Below, one piece after another: positions 54,773 to 62,883 of a stretch of DNA of 64,000 bases. This DNA is from an uncultured Hoeflea sp. (lineage in GTDB: Bacteria > Pseudomonadota > Alphaproteobacteria > Rhizobiales > Rhizobiaceae), in NCBI RefSeq assembly GCF_947501405.1, contig NZ_CANMVK010000001.1, positions 682,001 through 746,000 on the forward strand. Reading direction: 5' to 3'. The translations under genes were made by a program, and so were the position numbers. Every line of letters begins with the position of its first letter. Position 1 is the stretch's first letter. The notes below the pieces were generated by a model. That model ran no database searches and had not been told where the DNA came from. It worked only from the letters and a program-made list of their open reading frames with translations.

Positions 54773-55546
54773 ATGAAGACTGTACTCATTACAGGATGTT
54801 CCTCCGGCTTCGGGCTGGAGACGGCATTGTATTTTCTCGACAAAGGATGGTCCGTCATCGCGACGATGCGCACCCCGCGCGAGGATTTGTTCCCGCCAAG
54901 CGATCGCTTGCGGGTGCTGCCACTGGACACAACCGATCAAGACAGCATCGCCGCCGCCATGGAAACTGCCGGCCCCATCGATGTGCTGGTCAACAACGCC
55001 GGTATTGGCATGCTGAGCGCCGTCGAAGGCACCGACATGACCGAGATCCGCGCGATCTTCGAGACCAACACGCTTGGCACGATCGCCATGACGAAAGCGG
55101 TCTTGCCAGCCTTCCGGCAGCGCGGTTCGGGCATCATCGTGAACGTCAATACGAGCACGACGATGAAGCCGTTTCCGCTGTTTTCGTTCTACTCCGCCAG
55201 CAAGGCGGCGATCATCGCGTTCAGCGATTGCCTCGCGCTTGAGATGGCAGAATTCGGCGTATCCGTGAAGGTCGTCATTCCTGGTCAGGCCGAGACGCGC
55301 TTTACCGACAATGCGCAATCGCGCTCATCGGACGGTATTCCCGCGGCCTATGCGGGTTTCGCAGACAGGGCACTTGCCGGTTTGGCCACGCCTTCGGCCA
55401 TAACGAAGATCGAAGACGTAACCGAGGCGATTTGGCGGGCGGCAACCGATCCGGACTGCCCGGATCATCTACCCGCGGGCGCAGATGCGTGGGCCCTCGC
55501 CAACGCGGCATCTCACACCTCATCACCCCAAACCCTAACCAACTGA
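54773..55546 (+). CDS. SDR oxidoreductase
   Basis: 257 residues. TGCSSGFGLETALYFL, NNAGIGM, NVNTSTTMKPF in place of the usual catalytic Ser strand, and FYSASKAAIIAF with Tyr and Lys. TAGGAGG ribosome site. Followed after 16 bp by an NmrA-like gene; both are probably under the AraC regulator. Confidence 0.88.
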   Translation: MKTVLITGCSSGFGLETALYFLDKGWSVIATMRTPREDLFPPSDRLRVLPLDTTDQDSIAAAMETAGPIDVLVNNAGIGMLSAVEGTDMTEIRAIFETNTLGTIAMTKAVLPAFRQRGSGIIVNVNTSTTMKPFPLFSFYSASKAAIIAFSDCLALEMAEFGVSVKVVIPGQAETRFTDNAQSRSSDGIPAAYAGFADRALAGLATPSAITKIEDVTEAIWRAATDPDCPDHLPAGADAWALANAASHTSSPQTLTN

Positions 55547-55562
55547 TCGAAAGGAATATCTC

Positions 55563-56411
55563 ATGTATCTTGTATTCGGAGCAACCGGAAATGTCGGCGG
55601 CGAAGTCGCGGCTCAACTCTTACAAAAAGGCCATGGAGTGCGTGCCTTTGTCCGCGATGAAGTCCGTGCTAGGAAGCAGCTGCCGGAAGGTATTGAATTT
55701 GCCGTCGGTGAGCTCGATGACGCGAAAAGCATCGCCGAAGCGACCAAGGGCGTGGATGGCGTGTTCTTCATGCAGCTCGAACCATCTGTCGCTCAGGCGC
55801 AAAGCATGATCGATGCGGCAAATGCCGCCAGTGTGAAGCGGATCGCTCTGCTCTCATCGCTCGGGACCAGCCTGCAACCCTATCCAATGATCGGTGCCAT
55901 GATCGCCGCGCGCGATGAGGTCTTTCACAAGTCTGATCTGGATGTCACTTATCTGCGGGCCAATGGGCTTATGTCCAACGCCCTGTGGTGGCTTGATGCG
56001 ATCAAGAAAGACGGCCGCGTCGTCGACGCGACTGATCCCGGCGCACTGGCCATCGTTGATCCCTATGACGTGGCGCGGATCGCTGTGTTGGCACTGACCG
56101 AGCCGGGCCATGCGGGCCACGCCTACATCCTGAACGGCCCCGAGGCCCTGAGTGCCCGCGACCAGGTCGCGATCCTCGCTGAGGCGATCGACCGACCTAC
56201 TGAGTTCGTTTCGGTCACGCCCGAAGAACTTGAACAGCGACACATTGCGGACGGCATGCCAGAGCCCAATGCCAAGGCTCTGCGCAACCTTAACGAGACG
56301 TTCCGTGCAGGGCGAGCAGGCTTCCTCGCCGATGACATCGCTAACCTGACCGGCACCGCGCCGCGCACGTTCCGTGCATGGTGCGAAAAGCATGCGGATG
56401 AGTTTGCGTGA
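55563..56411 (+). CDS. NmrA-like NAD(P)-binding protein
   Basis: 282 residues. YLVFGATGNVGGEVAAQLL at the N-terminus, IALLSSLG, VTYLRANGLMSNALWWLD and VDPYDVARIAVLAL. The same general family as the protein at 51783 and in an analogous module. Likely a reductase or a redox-sensing protein. Last gene of the AraC-controlled pair. Confidence 0.87.
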   Translation: MYLVFGATGNVGGEVAAQLLQKGHGVRAFVRDEVRARKQLPEGIEFAVGELDDAKSIAEATKGVDGVFFMQLEPSVAQAQSMIDAANAASVKRIALLSSLGTSLQPYPMIGAMIAARDEVFHKSDLDVTYLRANGLMSNALWWLDAIKKDGRVVDATDPGALAIVDPYDVARIAVLALTEPGHAGHAYILNGPEALSARDQVAILAEAIDRPTEFVSVTPEELEQRHIADGMPEPNAKALRNLNETFRAGRAGFLADDIANLTGTAPRTFRAWCEKHADEFA

Positions 56412-56689
56412 CTTTATCGGTGATCCGGCGCAACGCAGGGACCACGTCGGCCCCTGCGTTCGAGGTTGTTCCAGTGGCAGGGCGTTAAAGCTTGCCGATC
56501 CGTATGGCGCTTGAAAAGCAAGTCAGCGCTTGGTCCTTGTGCCGTCGTGGTTTGAACTCCGTACAAAGGCGGCTAGCCTAGGGCGTCCAGCTCATTACGG
56601 ACATGACGCAAAGCGGCCATTGATCCGCGCGCAGCAAATGGCAGCAAAGTGCCGCTTAGTTGTCGCCTGTGCAACCGGGTCAACCTTTG

Positions 56690-56960
56690 GCTCTGCCGGA
56701 ATTTTACGTCAAACCAACCTTCGATGGACATCCGGCCCGGCTGGCAACGGTTTGATGGTCGCCTTCGAGGCACGCAATCAAAAGCAGGTTCGTGAGCTGC
56801 ATTCCGCAGCACTTGCCGCAGGCGGAACCGACGAGGGCCAACCCGGCTTTAGGGACTCCTACGGGCCTCATTTCTATGTCGGCTACCTTCGCGATCCGCA
56901 AGGCAACAAGATCGCCCTGTTCTCCAGCAATCCGGACGAACCCGGACGAACCCGGACGAG
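56690..56960 (+). pseudogene. VOC/glyoxalase-family remnant with frameshift
   Basis: Two adjoining frames together encode the C-terminal half of a VOC protein. One reads LPEFYVKPTFDGHPA (56693-56737). The next, shifted by one base near 56735, reads GNGLMVAFEARNQKQVREL and later AALAAGGTDEGQPG, YVGYLRDPQGNKIALF. The 5' half is missing, and a stop lies shortly upstream in the first frame. The 3' end runs into a tandem repeat. A single-base deletion plus 5' loss explains it. Confidence 0.75.
56931..56960 (+). repeat. Three tandem copies of a 10-mer
   Basis: TCCGGACGAA, CCCGGACGAA, CCCGGACGAG at the tail of the VOC remnant. Too short and too few for a CRISPR array. Confidence 0.8.
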
Positions 56961-57402
56961 ACGGATAAGGGGTGGGTTGGAGTCCTAGTTAGACATTCAT
57001 TAGAGAATCCGTAGTTGGTGCTTTCGGCCGTTAGCTGCCTTTCACCAATAACTTCAGCGCAGCGCTGCAGTTTCCCAAAAGCAGACGTTGGCGATAAGCA
57101 CCTGTACCGATCAGCCCAAGGACGGGAGTGCGGACAAACCTGCTGTCGCTCCAAGGTCCGCTTTGAGGGCTCCATCCATGGTCTTGCGATGCTCGGCTAC
57201 TCAGCGGATTTGCAATCCTATGAACTTGAGTGATTCCATTGGGGAATCTGGTAAAATGTGCCATTGAGTGATCCCGCGGGATCAGCGGCTTCCCAAGTGC
57301 TAGCACAATCCATGAAAGGCCATCTTTCCAATACATCAACTGTTGATTGAAGGCCAAACTGCGGCTAACCTCTATTTGAGCCTTGAGATTGGAGGACAGA
57401 AA
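56961..57402. other. Decayed spacer before the YcaO operon
   Basis: About 440 bp with no convincing gene. It holds an IR GATTCC-N5-GGAATC at 57233-57249, GATCCCGCGGGATC (14-bp perfect palindrome) at about 57272-57285, and the likely promoter of the YcaO operon. No consensus -35/-10 pair stands out. Confidence 0.5.
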
Positions 57403-57582
57403 ATGACTAAAGGCGATAACTCGGATACATCGGAAGAACGAAATATTGCTTTAGACCTTTCTTGGGAAGAGACCCAAAAACTGATGAAGTTCCTCGAGGA
57501 GGAAGGGATAATGGGGGCTGGTTTTGCCATCCATGAATCAAACAACTCATCCATCGGAATTTCTACTAAAAAAGATCGCTAA
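57403..57582 (+). CDS. Candidate RiPP precursor peptide
   Basis: 59 residues from ATG 57403, with GGAGG ten bases upstream. Residues 10-36 form an acidic amphipathic helix (NIALDLSWEETQKL, FLEEEG) as in leader peptides. The tail after Gly35 is small and polar (GAGFAIHESNNSS, then IGISTKKDR) and could be the modified core. No similarity to trifolitoxin TfxA or other precursors I know. It directly precedes YcaO and TfuA genes, which modify peptide backbones. The YcaO frame starts inside its last 50 bases. The precursor role is inferred from size, layout and position. Confidence 0.65.
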   Translation: MTKGDNSDTSEERNIALDLSWEETQKLMKFLEEEGIMGAGFAIHESNNSSIGISTKKDR

Positions 57583-58825
57583 ACTTTCTAAGCGGCGCTC
57601 CCCGTCCAATAGCTGGCGGGTCAGGTCAATAGAAGACACCCTTGAATCTGCGATCCCTGTTTTGGACGCGGCTGGCATAACACGTGTCTCTGACATTACC
57701 GCTTTGGACCGAATTGGCCTACCAACACATGTTAGTGTTCGCCCCGACGCTTCCATCGGCTCGCTCTGCGTAAATGCTGGTAAAGGAGTGAGTGCACAAG
57801 AGTCACTTGCCAGCGCAATAATGGAAGGCATAGAATTCCATTTTGCTGATCAAAAGAACAGTAGGGTTGTAACTCGTAGGCAGCCGTTTGACGTTTTTTG
57901 CGACGAGCTTCCGGAGGGATTTAGTTTCTCTCTGTTTTGCCCAGACGTGCAAGCCAAGGTTTGCCCAGACGTGCAAGCCAAGGCGACAAAGAACCAAGAA
58001 GTGTCATTGTTGGACGCCTTCCACTTTGAGACAGGGCAAAGACTCAGTGTGCCCGCAGAGTTGGTTTTTCATCCACTCACTGAACTAGGGAGCTCCTCAT
58101 TCTTTGGAACTTCAACAAACGGGTTATGTTCCGGAAATTCCTTTAGCGAAGCTGTCCTGCACGGAACTTTTGAAGTGATGGAACGCGACACTCAGTCGTT
58201 TTTGAGTTTTCGACCGAGTGTTGACGCCATCAACGAAGATGCGCTCCCGGACTACATCAAAGATTTACTAGGTGCGGTGCGGGCCGCTGGCTTTGATGTT
58301 TACCTGCTCTATTCGCCCGGTGATTGGGGCGTGCATTACGTACAGGCCTACATCGTGGCTGAAAGTACAGACCCGTTTCGCGCTACGTTTGGCTCTGGGG
58401 CACATGTAGATCCGTCGATCGCCGTGTCTCGCGCGGTTACAGAGGCTGCCCAAAGCCGTTTGGTTCACATCCACGGAGGACGAGACGACCTCGTTGATAG
58501 GCACGACTTCTTCACAGAAAAAGGGAGCGACTATGAAAAAGAGCGTGTCACCGATCTATTGGCGCGATTGAGGAATGCAAACAGTTGCATTGATTTTACA
58601 AGTCTTAGCCAGCCACCGTTAGCCGACATCGAAAATACGTTAAGTTTGCTAAACAAGAGGATTGTGGAAACAGGTCTACCGGGAATTTTTTGCGTTAAGC
58701 TCTATGAGTCCGAAAATATCCATGTGGTCCGCGTTCTTATCCCGGGTATGGAAGCTTATTCACCAAGACAACGGCGAATAGGCCCTAGGTTATTGTCCTT
58801 CATTAAGGAGTTGCCACAATGGTGA
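57533..58825 (+). CDS. YcaO-family peptide cyclodehydratase/thioamidase
   Basis: 430 residues from ATG 57533; an in-frame stop lies at 57509 and the next Met is far inside the domain. The YcaO ATP-binding elements are present: NAGKG (81-85), SAIMEGIEFHFA with Glu98 and Glu101, and GTSTNGLCSGNSFSEAVLHG then EVMERD with Glu206, 214 and 217. YcaO enzymes phosphorylate a backbone amide; with TfuA they usually install a thioamide. There is no PqqD-like or E1-like domain. Residues 136-151 contain an octapeptide duplicated in tandem. The C-terminus is not proline-rich, as expected for TfuA-type rather than azoline YcaO. Confidence 0.9.
   Translation: MNQTTHPSEFLLKKIAKLSKRRSPSNSWRVRSIEDTLESAIPVLDAAGITRVSDITALDRIGLPTHVSVRPDASIGSLCVNAGKGVSAQESLASAIMEGIEFHFADQKNSRVVTRRQPFDVFCDELPEGFSFSLFCPDVQAKVCPDVQAKATKNQEVSLLDAFHFETGQRLSVPAELVFHPLTELGSSSFFGTSTNGLCSGNSFSEAVLHGTFEVMERDTQSFLSFRPSVDAINEDALPDYIKDLLGAVRAAGFDVYLLYSPGDWGVHYVQAYIVAESTDPFRATFGSGAHVDPSIAVSRAVTEAAQSRLVHIHGGRDDLVDRHDFFTEKGSDYEKERVTDLLARLRNANSCIDFTSLSQPPLADIENTLSLLNKRIVETGLPGIFCVKLYESENIHVVRVLIPGMEAYSPRQRRIGPRLLSFIKELPQW
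57936..57983 (+). repeat. Perfect 24-bp tandem duplication inside ycaO
   Basis: Copies at 57936-57959 and 57960-57983 are identical (each begins TTTGCCCAGACG). It doubles an eight-residue unit (CPDVQAK plus one residue) without shifting the frame. The lack of any base difference shows that it is recent. Confidence 0.9.
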
Positions 58826-59484
58826 AGGCTCCGTTTCCTCAGCACGTCTTTGTTGGTCCATCGCTGTTCCCGCTCTCGGACATCGAGTTTCGGCGAGAGG
58901 GGCGTGTCTTCCATGAGCCTGCAAAGCGACATTCGGTTAGCGATTTGTGCTCCGCGAGTTCAGACCGAGGAACGATAGCCTTAATCGACGGATACTTTAA
59001 CGAAAGCATGGCGGTCTCTCACAGAGAGATATGTGAGGCGATTGAACTAGGTTGGTCAGTAATTGGTTGCTCGTCCATTGGCGCGATCCGAGCCGCAGAG
59101 ATGGTGACGTTGGGCATGCAGGGGTTTGGCGCTGTATTCGAGCTATTCGCAGGATCGTGGACAGTCACTGATGATGAAGTTGCTCTGTTGCATGCCCCGT
59201 TCTACCCCTATGAGCCAATTACCGAACCTTTAGTCCACTTTCGGTTTGCTTTAGACGAATTGACGCGTCGTTGCCTGATGGAACAAAGCGATGCGGCAGA
59301 TATTTTTGAAGATGCAAAGACGGAGTGGTTCGGTCGACGCAGTTTGGCTTTCTATGGTGAATTGCTAGTCGATAGGGGCGTTGATGTCTCAGAAAACTTT
59401 GGTGATATCGGTCAGTTCTTTCAAGTATTTCAACAGAAGCGTTTTGATTGCATCGAACTCCTTGAAACGCTGGATGCCTCATGA
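58819..59484 (+). CDS. TfuA-like protein, YcaO partner
   Basis: 221 residues. TfuA signatures: [16 protein letters not shown] at the N-terminus, [25 protein letters not shown] and [14 protein letters not shown]. TfuA works with YcaO in trifolitoxin synthesis and in thioamidation of peptides and of methyl-coenzyme M reductase, perhaps delivering or releasing sulfide. AAGGAG precedes the ATG, which overlaps the ycaO stop by seven bases. Confidence 0.92.
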
Positions 59485-60257
59485 GTGATAGTCTCATCCA
59501 TCACCTAAGGGGGCTTCCGTTCATTTCTCCAGAGTTTGACGTTCGTATGCTCCTTCAGTTGGTGTGTTTAAGAAGAGCGAGTGTTGCTGGTGCCGTAGGA
59601 TCAGCGCAGTACCTGATGAGCGCTGAGCAAGCTAGACTGATATACCAACGTCGAGCTATCGAACTTGGCCTCGATGTGCCCTTGATCGAGTTGGGGCGAG
59701 AAGCGACAGAGAAATTCGATCGTGCGGTGTCGAACATTCAGAAAGCCTGTCCAGACTGGCGAAAGTTCTTTTCAATAGATTTCGATGTTTACCAGTCCAC
59801 TGATAGTAGGTCGAGCTTCTCGTGTGCCTTGATCCCTCAAACTCTTTTCATTCGTGATGACATCTTTGGTTGCGAACACACTCTGGAAGAAATTGTGGTA
59901 CATGAAGTTGCTCACGCACTTTTTGATCTCGTGACGGAGATCCAACTTCTACAAGATCCAAACGACGACACACTGTACGTACTTCCTTCCGGTGCAAAAG
60001 ACAGAACTCTGACTGGAGTAATGCTAGCTGCGCATTTTGCGTTATCTGTAGGTCTTTTCTTTGGGAAAAAGTCACGAATTGACGATCAAAGCTCAACACG
60101 AAGTTATTTGTCGTACCTGCAAGACTACGCAGCATCCTGCTTGGAAATGACCGAGTCATCGGACGGTTTCACAAGCGCGGGAAGAGCATCACACACAGAA
60201 TTGACGGTTCAAATCGACAATATCTTTCAAACAGACCTTGAGGCACTTAATGGCTAA
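59481..60257 (+). CDS. HExxH-motif putative peptide beta-hydroxylase
   Basis: 258 residues. HEVAH at 141-145 follows a helix, and [16 protein letters not shown] (175-190) supplies a third candidate metal ligand, His185. This layout is that of the HExxH-containing peptide-modification family found in RiPP clusters and described as 2-oxoglutarate-dependent hydroxylases rather than proteases. No signal peptide. ATGA overlap with tfuA. The family assignment rests on two motifs, so a genuine metallopeptidase (leader removal) cannot be excluded. Confidence 0.72.
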
Positions 60258-61434
60258 TTTGAATAAATTTTGGTCATCGATGTTCCAAGACAGCGGACAC
60301 GCGAACGCCCCTTTTGTTAGGGATGTTCCGAAGAAATCAGAGATGCTTCGCGATGCTGAAATTTGCTCAGCATTGAAGACTGTTCTCACTCATCCGCTCG
60401 CTGCTTTGAATGCCAATGGTTGTTTGTCGGACCAGCGACTTCGATTTGATCAAAACCTATTGAAGCTGGATAAACCGGAAGACATCATTGACGGTGTCTT
60501 ACGTTCAAGCGGGATGGGGTTCTTCACGTACACGCTTGACTACTTTCACGAACGTGAGCCGCTTTGGCGCGGCAAAGCGAGCGATTTGTCCGAAGCGTAC
60601 CGTCGGACGCGTGGTTTTCCAATGCAAGGTATGAGTTTTGTGCTGATCGCTGGCGCATACAAGAGAACTTGGATTGGGCTCCATGCGGATCTTTGTGAAA
60701 CATACCTCATACCTCTCGTAGGACGAAAAAAGATGCACTTTTGGCATCCGAACGAGTTTGTTGATCAAATCGAACTCGACACAGGCGCAATGAACGGTCT
60801 CTGTCTAGGTGATTTTGACTATAAGCCACGACTGGCTAGGGCGACCACACTTGAGGTGGAACAGGGTCAAGTCTTGTTCATCCCTCCGGGATGGTGGCAC
60901 ATCAATGAACTCGAGTACGTTGAACCGACGGTCACTCTTTCTACCGGAGTGTTCAGTCGGTTTAATGCTGAGAAGGCTTGTGACCTTGAAGCTCGCGAAA
61001 GAGCTTTTCACCTATTGAAAATGCCGAAGGTGCGCACTTTTTCAAGTTTTGAAGATGTGCCTGTCTCTTCGGAAGATCGAAATGCTTTTGTTGGCTTAGA
61101 CGAGGTTCAAACGAAGGCTATGAAGCTTAAGTATCTTTCTGGAAGAGCCCTCGCGCAATCCGAGGAACCGACAAGCTGTAACAGTTTTGATGATTGCGAG
61201 TTCCAGTTCACTAAGCGCTCAGACAGTTTTTTGGTTCGCGTAAACGAGGAGGCATCTATGCTTTTTTCTCACCGGGATGTTCATAGCTTTTCTTCTTCCA
61301 GTCCGCAGGCAAAAGCTATTGATATGTTTCACTCGTATGATCGACTTTCGAGAATCGACCGCAAGGACCTCGCCGCCTTGGAGATGCATCAAGTCTCAAA
61401 TTGGTTTGACATAACTTGCCATGAAGACGCCTGA
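60250..61434 (+). CDS. JmjC/cupin_8-type 2-oxoglutarate oxygenase
   Basis: 394 residues from ATG 60250 (TTGAGG six bases upstream), overlapping the previous gene by eight bases. The jelly-roll core has the iron triad His145-x-Asp147 ([19 protein letters not shown] region) and His217 in [12 protein letters not shown], typical of JmjC/FIH-like hydroxylases. The C-terminal 150 residues are novel to me; the end ([19 protein letters not shown]) resembles a small winged-helix domain. Probably hydroxylates the precursor peptide. Last gene of the operon. Confidence 0.8.
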
Positions 61435-61957
61435 GGTTTGAACCGTAAGTTTTAGCGGAGCAGCAACCCAACATAATGTGGATTTCATCACTATTTGTAG
61501 GTAACTTCAAAAATCGATCGTTTGTAAGAGGAGTGTCGGCTCGCAAACCAAATCGTAAATGGTTGAGCGGCACTTCCTTCAAAACCGTTTCTTGCAACGG
61601 TATGATCATAACCCTTTCCAGCTGATGAGTTTCGAGAGAGCTGTTTGGAAAACCGCCGTTCGTCGTTGTGCAGAAGATGGTAGGTCTGGGCTCGAAGCAG
61701 CCATGCGGCGGTGCAGAAAACACTCTGCCTTCGCAATCGTCGGAATGTCCGCTCCATTTAGAATCGCCGGGCTGTTTCGGAGTTGCGGCGAACTCACACT
61801 TCCCGCCCTTCCCCGACATTTAGCCAGTCGAACAGAATGGCAGCTTTCGGGACACCCACAATTGATCCAGAGTGTCCAATCTGAGGGCGCGAAGCGGTTG
61901 TTCACTCGAACATCCACTATTGCCGTAACTTTCCGATAGATAGACGGCCCACCCCCA
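61435..61957. other. Gene-free spacer after the YcaO operon
   Basis: 520 bp whose composition moves back toward the high-GC background. Short ORFs on both strands (61559-61939 and 61316-61819) show no recognisable family and overlap each other. ACCGT-N8-ACGGT at 61582-61599 is the only dyad near the operon end and lacks a T run. No transporter, protease or immunity gene is visible here. Confidence 0.55.
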
Positions 61958-62812
61958 TCACCGCATCAACAGCACCGGTGCCTTGCAGCTCCTGAGCATC
62001 TCACTGGTGGTCGAGCCGAGCACGAAGGCGCGGATTCTTGAGTGGCCGTAGGCGCCCATGGCGACAAGGCTTGCGCCGTGGTCTTCGACGCGTTTGCCGA
62101 GCACCTCGTCGGGCTGTCCGGAGAGGATGGTGGATTCGACGGTGAGGCCCGCGCCGGTGAGAATGGCGCTGGCGTCCTCGAGTGCCTTTTCGGTGTCGCG
62201 GTTGCGTTGCCCGACCGTGACCAGATCGATCTTCAGGCCGGAAAACAGCGGATTGCGGGCGATGTGGTCGACCACGCGCTGGCTCGAGGCGCCGCCATCA
62301 TAGGCGACGATCACGGTGTCGATCGGCTTGAAGGCGCGGGAGGCGACGAAGACCGGCTTGTGGCTCGCGCGGATGAAGCGTTCGAGATGCGCGCCAAGCC
62401 TGAGACTTGCGAAATCGGCTTCCTCGCCGCGCTTTCCCACCATGATCATGCTGGCGGGGGTTTCCCGTTCGATCACCGTTTCGACGATCTCACCCTGACG
62501 CAGATGCGTGGCCGAGACGTTTCCGCCTGCCGCCTCGATGATCGCCCTGGCATCATCAAGAATGGCGCGGCCCTTTTGCTGCAGGAGTTTGGCGCGCTGC
62601 TCGTCCAGCGACGACAGCTCCTCAAGCAGTGCGGTGCGGGCGCCGAGCGCGATCGAGCCCGAGAGGTCGGATTTACCCGCGCCCGGATTGCGGTCGAGCA
62701 CATGCAAGAGCTCGATTTCGGCCTGCATCCGGGCGGCAGCCCAGGCGGCGTGATCGCAGACGCTTTTCGAATAGGTGGACCCGTCAACAAGGGCCAGGAG
62801 AATGTTGGTCAT
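61958..62812 (-). CDS. Tandem universal stress protein (UspA family)
   Basis: 284 residues from ATG 62812; two Usp domains. The first begins ILLALVDGSTYSKSV. The second (about 155-284) begins TVIVAYDGGASSQRV and ends with the ATP-binding GAYGHSRIRAFVLGSTTSEML. The first domain keeps MVGKRG but not the full G2xG9xGS/T pattern, so nucleotide binding is more likely in the second. It is downstream of the SulP gene with a 71-bp gap and is probably co-transcribed, a common pairing in proteobacteria. Confidence 0.92.
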   Translation of the reverse strand: MTNILLALVDGSTYSKSVCDHAAWAAARMQAEIELLHVLDRNPGAGKSDLSGSIALGARTALLEELSSLDEQRAKLLQQKGRAILDDARAIIEAAGGNVSATHLRQGEIVETVIERETPASMIMVGKRGEEADFASLRLGAHLERFIRASHKPVFVASRAFKPIDTVIVAYDGGASSQRVVDHIARNPLFSGLKIDLVTVGQRNRDTEKALEDASAILTGAGLTVESTILSGQPDEVLGKRVEDHGASLVAMGAYGHSRIRAFVLGSTTSEMLRSCKAPVLLMR

Positions 62813-62883
62813 GATCGGGTCCTTCCTTCGAGCGCGCGTCACGTCCAGCCGGACGCACCAAGGTCGCTCTCTACCTTATGAAT

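Noticed and set aside
57031-57357. 108-residue minus-strand ORF before the precursor gene
   Set aside because: No family resemblance and no ribosome site; the surrounding spacer looks decayed.
59481-60257. Classical secreted zinc protease
   Set aside because: HExxH is present, but there is no signal peptide and the downstream [12 protein letters not shown] segment fits the RiPP-linked hydroxylase family better; kept as an alternative in the entry.
61316-61819. Minus-strand ORF after the YcaO operon
   Set aside because: Partly antisense to the JmjC gene, no recognisable domain, and overlapped by an equally open + strand frame.
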